Position numbers and translations under genes: made by a program. A model generated the notes under the pieces. That model worked only from the letters and a program-made list of their open reading frames with translations, was not told where the DNA came from and searched no databases. This document shows positions 53,169 to 64,000 of a stretch of DNA of 64,000 nt, piece by piece; the stretch's first letter is position 1; the number at the start of each line of letters is the position of its first letter. Origin of the DNA: Apostichopus japonicus (Eukaryota; Echinodermata; Holothuroidea; Aspidochirotida; Stichopodidae); assembly GCF_037975245.1 (NCBI RefSeq), contig NC_092580.1:35001001-35065000 (forward strand), written 5' to 3'.

Positions 53169-54528
53169 GTTCTAGGTGACATAATCCTATAGCGTCTATA
53201 TCGACCCGCCCCAATTGTTTTCCTTTCTCAGGAAAAATGCCAAAAAGCAACAGGAGAACATCTTTTTAGTTATGTTATTTATCATGATCTAGATCTTTGT
53301 GGCTTGCATGTTGAAGAGAATGAAGTACATGTGGAGGCAATTTTAGACCCCTTCGGGCCTCCGAGAAGCATCTAACAAAAATTCGTTACTACTGAGTAAA
53401 GAGGTTTGTTTACAAGTGACGAGAACTTCAGACTCTCATAGCAAAAGTCTGCGCCGTCATGATACGGAAAATTGATGGTGCCATGATGGCGAACTTGTCA
53501 GCTACCCAGTGATGGGAAACGATTAGCTAGTGAGAACTTCTATATAGACTTAGAGACCACATTACTTGTAAGATATAAATTGTAGGTCTATTGGGGCATT
53601 TAATGGGCGTATGTTACCTCCCAGGGATAGAACAGGGCATACACTCATTAGAGGAACTCTAACACTCGTATACGAAGAGCGCCATCGATTTCGCCAAGTG
53701 ACATAGGTTCAGCCTTGTGACTACCGGGATGGAAACATTCTTATGAGAAGCAATACATATACGTCCTGCTAAATCTCCCGACAGCGCTTCATAAAATCAG
53801 AGGGCGCACCTCTGTGTATTTCTGTAATTTATTATTTAGTTGATTATTGGATACCTTTGATTTTGGATGAAATCTTAGTCTACGAGACTCAGCATTGGAT
53901 ATATACATTCAGGGTTTGAAATGTATCCTTGACAACCTTAAATGGTATGAGTCCCAATGTACAACGGGTTGACTGTGTTAAAGATTAGTACATCTCATTC
54001 AGCATTTATCTCATATATTTCCATATATAGAGGTGTCCATTTTAGGTACAGCAATATTTTCCCCATGTATGACGGGAGGGAGGCCACTCGGAGCTCATAT
54101 GCTAAGTTTACTCAGCAGTGTTCCCAGCCATTGTGGGGCTAAAGTGACCTAGGGTTCCTACCTAACTAACGTAATCAGTGTGGACCATATGTGATGATAC
54201 GGCAGAGACATAACATCTGTTAGTACTAAGCTGTTTAGCATTAGTCCCTTGAATGAATGGATGCAGTTGACCTATGGTCCTTACCAAGCTTTGTCGGCAA
54301 TGGGCCTTATGAAGCGATCTAGGGTCACACTAACGAAACAATCAGTAAAAGCCCATGCATGACGGGATCGAGGTAAACTAAGGTCCCTAGGTAGCTCACA
54401 AGTAAGACTCCACAAAGGTTATTCAGCATTGACCTCATGCATAGTATTGTGAAGGTAACGTAACGTATGCCGGGATTGCTGTGAAATTGAGTCAGTACCA
54501 AGTTAATTCCATATTGATTCCTAATATG
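53169..54528. other. Non-coding region
   Basis: Nothing is recognised except degenerate forms of the following array from about 54230 (GGTCCTTACCAAGCTTTGTC). Confidence 0.55.
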
Positions 54529-57500
54529 ACAGAAATGGTCCCTGCCAAGCTTGATCGATATGGGTCCTATACATGAATGGTCCTGGTGACCTATGGTCCC
54601 TGCCAAGCTTGGTCGGTATGGGTCCTATACATGAATGGTCCTGGTGACCTATGGTCCCTGCCAAGCTTGGTCGGTATGGGTCCTATACATGAATGGTCCT
54701 GGTGACCTATGGTCTCTGCCAAGCTTGGTCGGTATGGGTCCTATACATGAATGGTCCTGGTGACCTATGGTCCCTGCCAAGCTTGATCGATATGGGTCCT
54801 ATACATGAATGGTCCTGGTGACCTATGGTCCCTGCCAAGCTTGGTCGGTATGGGTCCTATACATGAATGGTCCTGGTGACCTATGGTCCCTGCCAAGCTT
54901 GGTCGGTATGGGTCCTATACATGAATGGTCCTGGTGACCTATGGTCCCTGCCAAGCTTGATCGATATGGGTCCTATACATGAATGGTCCTGGTAACCTAT
55001 GGTCTCTGCCAAGCTTGGTCGGTATGGGTCCTATACATGAATGGTCCTGGTGACCTATGGTCCCTGCCAAGCTTGGTCGGTATGGGTCCTATACATGAAT
55101 GGTCCTGGTGACCTATGGTCCCTGCCAAGCTTGGTCGGTATGGGTCCTATACATGAATGGTCCTGGTGACCTATGGTCCCTGCCAAGCTTGATCGGTATG
55201 GGTCCTATACATGAATGGTCCTGGTGACCTATGGTCCCTGCCAAGCTTGATCGATATGGGTCCTATACATGAATGGTCCTGGTAACCTATGGTCTCTGCC
55301 AAGCTTGGTCGGTATGGGTCCTATACATGAATGGTCCTGGTGACCTATGGTCCCTGTCAAGCTTGGTCGGTATGGGTCCTATACATGAATGGTCCTGGTC
55401 ACATATGGTCTCTGCCAAGCTTGATCGGTATGGATCCTATACATGAATGGTCCTGGTGACATATGGTCCTTGCCAAGCTTGATCGGTATGGATCCTATAC
55501 ATGAATGGTCCTGGTGACCTATGGTCCCTGCCAAGCTTGATCGGTATGGGTCCTATACATGAATGGTCCTGGTGACCTATGGTCCCTGCCAAGCTTGATC
55601 GGTATGGGTCCTATACATGAATGGTCCTGGTGACCTATGGTCCCTGCCAAGCTTGATCGATATGGGTCCTATACATGAATGGTCCTGGTAACCTATGGTC
55701 TCTGCCAAGCTTGGTCGGTATGGGTCCTATACATGAATGGTCCTGGTGACCTATGGTCCCTGCCAAGCTTGGTCGGTATGGGTCCTATACATGAATGGTC
55801 CTGGTGACCTATGGTCCCTGCCAAGCTTTATCGGTATGGGTCCTATACATGAATGGTCCTGGTGACCTATGGTCCCTGCCAAGCTTTATCGGTATGGGTC
55901 CTATACATGAATGGTCCTGGTGACCTATGGTCCCTGCCAAGCTTGATCGGTATGGGTTCTATACATGAATGGTCCTGGTGACCTATGGTCCCTGCCAAGC
56001 TTGATCGGTATGGGTCCTATACATGAATGGTCCTGGTGACCTATTGTCCCTGCCAAGCTTGGTCGGTATGGATCCTATACATGAATGGTCCTGGTGACCT
56101 ATGGTCCCTGCCAAGCTTGATCGGTATGGGTTCTATACATGAATGGTCCTGGTGACCTATGGTCCCTGCCAAGCTTGATCGGTATGGGTCCTATACATGA
56201 ATGGTCCTGGTGACCTATGGTCCCTGCCAAGCTTGATCGGTATGGGTCCTATACATGAATGGTCCTGGTGACCTATGGTCCCTGCCAAGCTTGGTCGGTA
56301 TGGGTCCTATACATGAATGGTCCTGGTGACCTATGGTCCCTGCCAAGCTTTATCGGTATGGGTCCTATACATGAATGGTCCTGGTGACCTATGGTCCCTG
56401 CCAAGCTTTATCGGTATGGGTCCTATACATGAATGGTCCTGGTGACCTATGGTCCCTGCCAAGCTTTATCGGTATGGGTCCTATACATGAATGGTCCTGG
56501 TGACCTATGGTCCCTGCCAAGCTTGATCGGTATGGGTTCTATACATGAATGGTCCTGGTGACCTATGGTCCCTGCCAAGCTTGATCGGTATGGGTCCTAT
56601 ACATGAATGGTCCTGGTGACCTATTGTCCCTGCCAAGCTTGGTCGGTATGGATCCTATACATGAATGGTCCTGGTGACCTATGGTCCCTGCCAAGCTTGA
56701 TCGGTATGGGTTCTATACATGAATGGTCCTGGTGACCTATGGTCCCTGCCAAGCTTGATCGGTATGGGTCCTATACATGAATGGTCCTGGTGACCTATGG
56801 TCCCTGCCAAGCTTGATCGGTATGGGTCCTATACATGAATGGTCCTGGTGACCTATGGTCCCTGCCAAGCTTGGTCGGTATGGGTCCTATACATGAATGG
56901 TCCTGGTGACCTATGGTCCCTGCCAAGCTTTATCGGTATGGGTCCTATACATGAATGGTCCTGGTGACCTATGGTCCCTGCCAAGCTTTATCGGTATGGG
57001 TCCTATACATGAATGGTCCTGGTGACCTATGGTCCCTGCCAAGCTTTATCGGTATGGGTCCTATACATGAATGGTCCTGGTGACCTATGGTCCCTGCCAA
57101 GCTTGATCGGTATGGGTTCTATACATGAATGGTCCTGGTGACCTATGGTCCCTGCCAAGCTTGGTCGGTATGGATCCTATACATGAATGGTCCTGGTGAC
57201 CTATGGTCCCTGCCAAGCTTGATCGGTATGGGTTCTATACATGAATGGTCCTGGTGACCTATGGTCCCTGCCAAGCTTGATCGGTATGGGTCCTATACAT
57301 GAATGGTCCTGGTGACCTATGGTCCCTGCCAAGCTTGGTCGGTATGGGTCCTATACATGAATGGTCCTGTGACCTATGGTCCCTGCCAAGCTTGATCGGT
57401 ATGGGTCCTATACATGAATGGTCCTGGTGACCTATTGCCCCTGCCAAGCTTGATCGATATGGGTCCTATACATGAATGGTCCTGGTAACCTATGGTCTCT

Positions 57501-59405
57501 GCCAAGCTTGGTCGGTATGGGTTCTATACATGAATGGTCCTGGTGACCTATGGTCTCTGCCAAGCTTGATCGGTATGGGTCCTATACATGAATGGTCCTG
57601 GTGACCTATTGCCCCTGCCAAGCTTGATCGATATGGGTCCTATACATGAATGGTCCTGGTAACCTATGGTCTCTGCCAAGCTTGGTCGGTATGGATCCTA
57701 TACATGAATGGTCCTGTGACCTATGGTCCCTGCCAAGCTTGATCGGTATGGGTCCTATACATGAATGGTCCTGGTGACCTATTGCCCCTGCCAAGCTTGA
57801 TCGATATGGGTCCTATACATGAATGGTCCTGGTAACCTATGATCCCTGCCAAGCTTGATCGGTATGGGTCCTATACATGAATGATCCTGGTGACCTATGG
57901 TCCCTGCCAAGCTTGATCGGTATGGGTCCTATACATGAATGGTCCTGGTGACCTATGGTCCCTGCCAAGCTTGGTCGGTATGGATCCTATACATGAATGG
58001 TCCTGTGACCTATGGTCCCTGCCAAGCTTGATCTGGATTGGGTCATTTGCACGAATGGTCCTGGTGACCTATGGTCCCTGCCAAGCTTGGTCGGTATGGG
58101 TCCTATACATGAATGGTCCTGGTAACCTATGGTCTCTGCCAAGCTTGATCGATATGGGTCCTATACATGAATGATCCTGGTGACCTATGGTCCCTGCCAA
58201 GCTTGATCGATATGGGTCATACGCATGAATGGTCCTGGTGACATATGGTCCCTGCCAAGCTTGGTCGGTATGGGTCCTATACATGAATGGGCCTGGTGAC
58301 CTATGGTCCCTGCCAAGCTTGATCGATATGGGTCCTATACATGAATGATCCTGGTGACCTATGGTCCCTGCCAAGCTTGATCGGTATGGGTCATACGCAT
58401 GAATGGTCCTGGTGACATATGGTCCCTGCCAAGCTTGATCGATATGGGTCCTATACATGAATGGTCCTGGTAACCTATGGTCTCTGCCAAGCTTGATCGG
58501 TATGGGTCATACGCATGAATGGTCCTGGTGACCTATGGTCCCTGCCAAGCTTGATCGGTATGGGTCCTATACATGAATGGTCCTGGTAACCTATGGTCTC
58601 TGCCAAGCTTGATCGGTATGGGTCCTATACATGAATGGTCCTGGTGACATATGGTCCCTGCCAAGCTTGGTCGGTATGGATCCTATACATGAATGGTCCT
58701 GTGACCTATGGTCCCTGCCAAGCTTGATCTGGATTGGGTCATTTGCACGAATGGTCCTGGTGACCTATGGTCCCTGCCAAGCTTGGTCGGTATGGGTCCT
58801 ATACATGAATGGTCCTGGTGACCTATGGTCCCTGCCAAGCTTGATCGATATGGGTCCTATACATGAATGGTCCTGGTAACCTATGGTCTCTGCCAAGCTT
58901 GGTCGGTATGGGTCCTATACATGAATGGTCCTGGTGACCTATGGTCCCTGCCAAGCTTGATCGGTATGGGTTCTATACATGAATGGTCCTGGTGACCTAT
59001 GGTCCCTGCCAAGCTTGATCGGTATGGGTTCTATACATGAATGGTCCTGGTAACCTATGGTCTCTGCCAAGCTTGATCGGTATGGGTTCTATACATGAAT
59101 GGTCCTGGTAACCTATGGTCCCTGCCAAGCTTGGTCGGTATGGATCCTATACATGAATGGTCCTGGTGACCTATGGTCCCTGCCAAGCTTGATCGGTATG
59201 GGTTCTATACATGAATGGTCCTGGTGACCTATGGTCCCTGCCAAGCTTGATCGGTATGGGTTCTATACATGAATGGTCCTGGTAACCTATGGTCCCTGCC
59301 AAGCTTGGTCGGTATGGGTCCTATACATGAATGGTCCTGGTAACCTATGGTCTCTGCCAAGCTTGGTCGGTATGGGTCATACGCATGAATGGTCCTGGTG
59401 ACCTA
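54529..59405. repeat. 58 bp satellite array, about 84 units
   Basis: The unit is GGTCCTATACATGAATGGTC, CTGGTGACCTATGGTCCCTG, CCAAGCTTGATCGGTATG, with a HindIII site (AAGCTT) in nearly every copy. A ten-unit block recurs 580 bp apart (CTATTGTCCC at 56041 and 56621). A sub-family with CATACGCATGAATG or GGATTGGGTCATTTGCACG appears after 58000. Confidence 0.98.
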
Positions 59406-60087
59406 TGTATGAAAGCCTCTATTAAAATTGTCGCCGTCATTTCAGCTGCGGAACCTCCATTTACTGAGCTGTGGCTTAGATCGATGTTATACTATTTTTC
59501 ATTGTTAGGTGGGGGGATAGGAACATCACGATATGTGCATGTAGTACTTGGTAACCTTCATGAAATTTGCACCTATCCAGTCACGATTGATATCTGGGTT
59601 ATTTTATTTCATGTTCATGCGTGCAACATCATCACAGGATTGACTGAGGCAGGATCAAATTAATTCGAAGGATTAATATTCGAAGGTTGAATAGTAAATA
59701 AATACACGTTGCCGCGTACACATAAACCTAAACAAAATGTTCCCATGAAAGTAACATAACTTCGGAAGGACTGGACGCTTCGTTGAAAGATTGGAGAAAA
59801 TTGCTAAGTGTTATGAGAAGGTAGTTGAACAGAGAGTCGCCTGAAGCACAAACATAAAACACGCGAATTAACTACAACAGATTATCACACGACAAATGTA
59901 GCGAGAAACAGTACAACTATATTCATCAGCGTGATGACTAAAGTTTGACAAGTCGAGTGATTAATGCTTTAAGTCTTTGTATAACGAAATGTTCACAGGA
60001 ATAAAAAAAGAACAGATCTAAACATGGAATAATTATTTATACTCTGAAAAAAAGTAGGTAACGAGTCTCAATTGATTACTTGAAAGA

Positions 60088-60090
<3 letters not shown>
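59406..60090. other. Non-coding region
   Basis: No gene is supported; the frame extending from the 58 bp array to 59663 has no recognisable domain. Confidence 0.55.

Positions 60091-60152
<62 letters not shown>
60091..60152. repeat. TA microsatellite
   Basis: A pure TA tract of about 60 bp. Confidence 0.97.
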
Positions 60153-60158
<6 letters not shown>

Positions 60159-60630
60159 AGGAATTTAAGAAGAAGTTAATCAATGTTAAGTGAAGTGCTT
60201 TCCACCTCCGTGAGCTTGTGTTAATGTTATTCCGAATCAATTATTATAAATATGGTTGTGTTCACGTGGTTTAGATTCTATGTTTCAATATTCCAGGTTG
60301 AACACAACTGCATTTGGCCATCGTTTTCGAGGTTTTATTTCCATAGTAATATAAAGTTCTTCAGTTTTCTCTTCAACTTGTTGCTGTATACTGAAGACTC
60401 GTAAAGTTTCTTCATCTCGACAATCAACATTGCGAGCCAGCGATTAAAAATTCCCCGCAAGTAAGAGACGGAAAAGAATGACGAGGGATCTTTATGAAAT
60501 TGGAGAGATTTTCCTTGCAGTAATAAAGCTCTGCCGGGTGATGGTTAGTAGTAACATTTTATACGACGAATCGGTCATACACAGAAGGTCAAGACATAGT
60601 AATCTCATTCAAGATAATTATTGGTAAGAA
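60153..60630. other. Non-coding region
   Basis: Nothing is recognised before the terminal array. Confidence 0.55.
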
Positions 60631-63600
60631 ATACCACATAATATCACTATAGCTAGCGATCGGTATGTATATCTACAACATAATGTCACTATAGCTAGCA
60701 ATCGGTATGTCTACAACATAATATCACTTTGGCTAGCGATCGGTATGTCTACCACATAATATTACTATAGCTAGCGATCGGTATGTCTACCACATAATAT
60801 CACTATAGCTAGCGATCGGTATGTATATCTACAACATAATATCACTATAGCTAGCAATCGGTATGTCTACAACATAATATCACTATAGCTAGCGATTGGT
60901 ATATCTACAACATAATATCACTATAGCTAGCGATCGGTATGTATATCTACAACATAATATCACTATAGCTAGCAATCGGTATGTCTACAACATAATATCA
61001 CTTTGGCTAGCGATCGGTATGTCTACAACATAATATCACTATAGCTAGCGATCGGTATATCTACAACATAATATCACTATAGCTAGCGATCGGTATGTAT
61101 ATCTACAACATAATATCACTATAGCTAGCGATCGGTATGTCTACAACATAATATCACTATAGCTAGCAATCGGTATGTATATCTACAACATAATATCACT
61201 ATAGCTAGCGATCGATATGTCTACAACATAATATCACTATAGCTAGCGATCGGTATGTCTACAACATAATATCACTATAGCTAGCAATCGGTATGTCTAC
61301 AACATAATATCACTTTGGCTAGCGATCGGTATGTCTACAACATAATATCACTATAGCTAGCGATCGGTATATCTACAACATAATATCACTATAGCTAGCG
61401 ATCGGTATGTATATCTACAACATAATATCACTATAGCTAGCGATCGGTATGTCTACAACATAATATCACTATAGCTAGCAATCGGTATGTCTACAACATA
61501 ATATCACTATAGCTAGCAATCGGTATGTCTACAACATAATATCACTATAGCTAGCGATCGGTATGTCTACCACATAATATCACTATAGCTAGCGATCGGT
61601 ATATCTACAACATAATATCACTATGGCTAGCGATCGGTATATCTACAACATAATATCACTATAGCTAGCGATCGGTATGTATATCTACAACATAATATCA
61701 CTATAGCTAGCAATCGGTATGTATATCTACAACATAATGTCACTATAGCTAGCGATCGGTATGTATATCTACAACATAATATCACTATAGCTAGCAATCG
61801 GTATGTATATCTACAACATAATGTCACTATAGCTAGCGATCGGTATGTATATCTACAACATAATATCACTATAGCTAGCAATCGGTATGTATATCTACAA
61901 CATAATGTCACTATAGCTAGCGATCGGTATGTATATCTACAACATAATATCACTATAGCTAGCGATCGGTATGTATATCTACAACATAATGTCACTATAG
62001 CTAGCGATCGGTATGTATATCTACAACATAATATCACTATAGCTAGCGATCGGTATATCTACCACATAATATCACTATAGCTAGCGATCGGTATATCTAC
62101 AACATAATATCACCATAGCTAGCAATCGGTATGTCTACCACATAATATCGCTATAGCTAGCAATCGGTATGTCTACAACATAATATCACTATAGCTAGCG
62201 ATCGGTATGTCTACAACATAATATCACTATAGCTAGCGATCGGTATGTCTACAACATAATATCACTATAGCTAGCGATCGGTATGTCTACAACATGATAT
62301 CACTTTGGCTAGCGATCGGTATGTCTACCACATAATATCACTATAGCTAGCGATCGGTATATCTACAACATAATATCACTATAGCTAGCGATCGGTATGT
62401 CTACCAAATAATATCACTATAGCAATCGGTATGTCTACAACATAATATCACTTTGGCTAGCGATCGGTATGTCTACAACATAATATCACTATAGCTAGCG
62501 ATCGGTATGTCTACCACATAATATCACTATAGCTAGCGATCGGTATATCTACAACATAATATCACTAGAGCTAGCAATCGGTATGTCTACCACATAATAT
62601 CACTATAGCTAGCAATCGGTATGTCTACAACATAATATCACTTTGGCTAGCGATCGGTATGTCTACCACATAATATCACTATAGCTAGCGATCGGTATGT
62701 CTACAACATAATATCGCTATAGCTAGCGATCGGTATGTCTACCACATAATATCACTATAGCTAGCGATCGGTATATCTACAACATAATATCACTATAGCT
62801 AGCGATCGGTATGTCTACCACATAATATCACTATAGCTAGCAATCGGTATGTCTACAACATAATATCACTTTGGCTAGCGATCGGTATGTCTACCACATA
62901 ATATCACTATAGCTAGCGATCGGTATGTCTACCACATAATATCACTATAGCTAGCGATCGGTATATCTACAACATAATATCACTAGAGCTAGCAATCGGT
63001 ATGTCTACCACATAATATCACTATGGCTAGCAATCGGTATGTCTACAACATAATATCACTTTGGCTAGCGATCGGTATGTAAATCTACAACATAATATCA
63101 CCATAGCTAGCAATCGGTATGTCTACCACATAATATCGCTATAGCTAGCAATCGGTATGTCTACAACATAATATCACTATAGCTAGCGATCGGTATGTCT
63201 ACAACATAATATCACTATAGCTAGCGATCGGTATGTCTACAACATAATATTACTATAGCTAGCGATCGGTATGTCTACCACATAATATCACTATAGCTAG
63301 CGATCGGTATATGTCTACCAAATAATATCACTATAGCAATCGGTATGTCTACAACATAATATCACTATAGCTAGCGATCGGTATATCTACAACATAATAT
63401 TACTATAGCTAGCGATCGGTATGTCTACAACATGATATCACTTTGGCTAGCGATCGGTATGTCTACCACATAATATCACTATAGCAATCGGTATGTCTAC
63501 CACATAATATCACTTTGGCTAGCGATCGGTATGTCTACCACATAATATCACTATAGCTAGCGATCGGTATATCTACAACATAATATCACTAGAGCTAGCT

Positions 63601-64000
63601 ATCGGTATGTCTACCACATAATATCACTATAGCTAGCAATCGGTATGTCTACAACATAATATCACTTTGGCTAGCGATCGGTATGTCTACCAAATAATAT
63701 CACTATAGCAATCGGTATGTCTACAACATAATATCACTATAGCTAGCGATCGGTATGTCTACAACATAATATCGCTATAGCTAGCGATCGGTATGTCTAC
63801 CACATAATATCACTATAGCTAGCGATCGGTATATCTACAACATAATATCACTATAGCTAGCGATCGGTATGTCTACCACATAATATCACTATAGCTAGCA
63901 ATCGGTATGTCTACAACATAATATCACTTTGGCTAGCGATCGGTATGTCTACCACATAATATCACTATAGCTAGCGATCGGTATGTCTACCACATAATAT
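60631..64000. repeat. 38/42 bp satellite array, at least 85 units, running off the window end
   Basis: The unit is CTACAACATAATATCACTAT, AGCTAGCGATCGGTATGT, with an optional ATAT giving 42 bp. Variants include ACCACATAAT, CTTTGGCTAGC and GCTAGCAATCGG. Palindromes CTATAG, GCTAGC and CGATCG sit side by side in each unit. The array is cut by the window edge. Confidence 0.98.

Noticed and set aside
54325-58879. Frames of 62-129 codons on both strands in the 58 bp array
   Set aside because: Repeat translations; they stop wherever unit length or variants change.
61627-62037. 136-codon minus-strand frame with Cys-Cys-Arg-Tyr-Thr repeats
   Set aside because: Caused by an alternation of repeat units whose total length keeps the frame; it is confined to the satellite.
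60631-64000. CRISPR array
   Set aside because: Units are contiguous with no unique spacers and the context is eukaryotic; the same applies to all other arrays here.

Overview
The window is eukaryotic nuclear DNA, most likely from a marine invertebrate animal and possibly a deuterostome; that placement is inference. It is AT-rich and has GT-AG introns, tRNA-derived SINEs, long TA microsatellites and very many minisatellite arrays. There are no operons, no ribosome binding sites and no bacterial gene packing. Only one protein-coding gene can be supported.

The gene lies on the + strand at 28673-45148. Four exons (28673-29984, 40430-41502, 41942-42194, 45066-45148) join in frame into a 906-residue class C GPCR. 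It is a group II metabotropic glutamate receptor (mGlu2/3-like), with signal peptide, Venus-flytrap ligand domain, nine-cysteine domain, seven membrane helices and a short tail. Exon phases match at every junction, an in-frame stop precedes the ATG, and nearly all glutamate-contact residues are present. The exception is Asp142, where mGlu2/3 have a tyrosine.

Much of the rest, roughly 40 percent of the window, is tandem repeats with unit lengths of 10, 49, 23, 83, 164 (88+76), 71, 43, 61, 40, 50, 41, 58 and 38-42 bp. Several show higher-order structure (650, 580, 332, 244 and 164 bp), the mark of unequal exchange. Layout: 1-28.6 kb upstream, holding the 10, 49, 23, 83, 164 and 71 bp arrays with unremarkable DNA between; 28.7-45.1 kb the receptor gene; 45.5-64 kb downstream, holding the 50, 41, 58 and 38-42 bp arrays, the last running off the window end.

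Intron 1 (10.4 kb) is the most structured non-coding part. A 43 bp array is split by a 4366 bp DNA transposon-like insertion (31060-35425) with CACTG...CAGTG ends, a TA target duplication and dense TTAGTC/GACTAA subterminal motifs. The insertion carries a 1.1 kb near-perfect palindrome. A 61 bp array and two 97 percent identical tRNA-derived SINE copies follow. Intron 3 begins with an (ATC)n/(ATT)n tract a few bases after the splice donor.

No rRNA gene, functional tRNA gene, CRISPR array or intact transposase gene was seen. The best candidates for something undescribed are the CACTG element with its embedded palindrome, the Asp142 receptor variant, and the 71 bp satellite that carries a Pol III B-box-like motif in nearly every unit.
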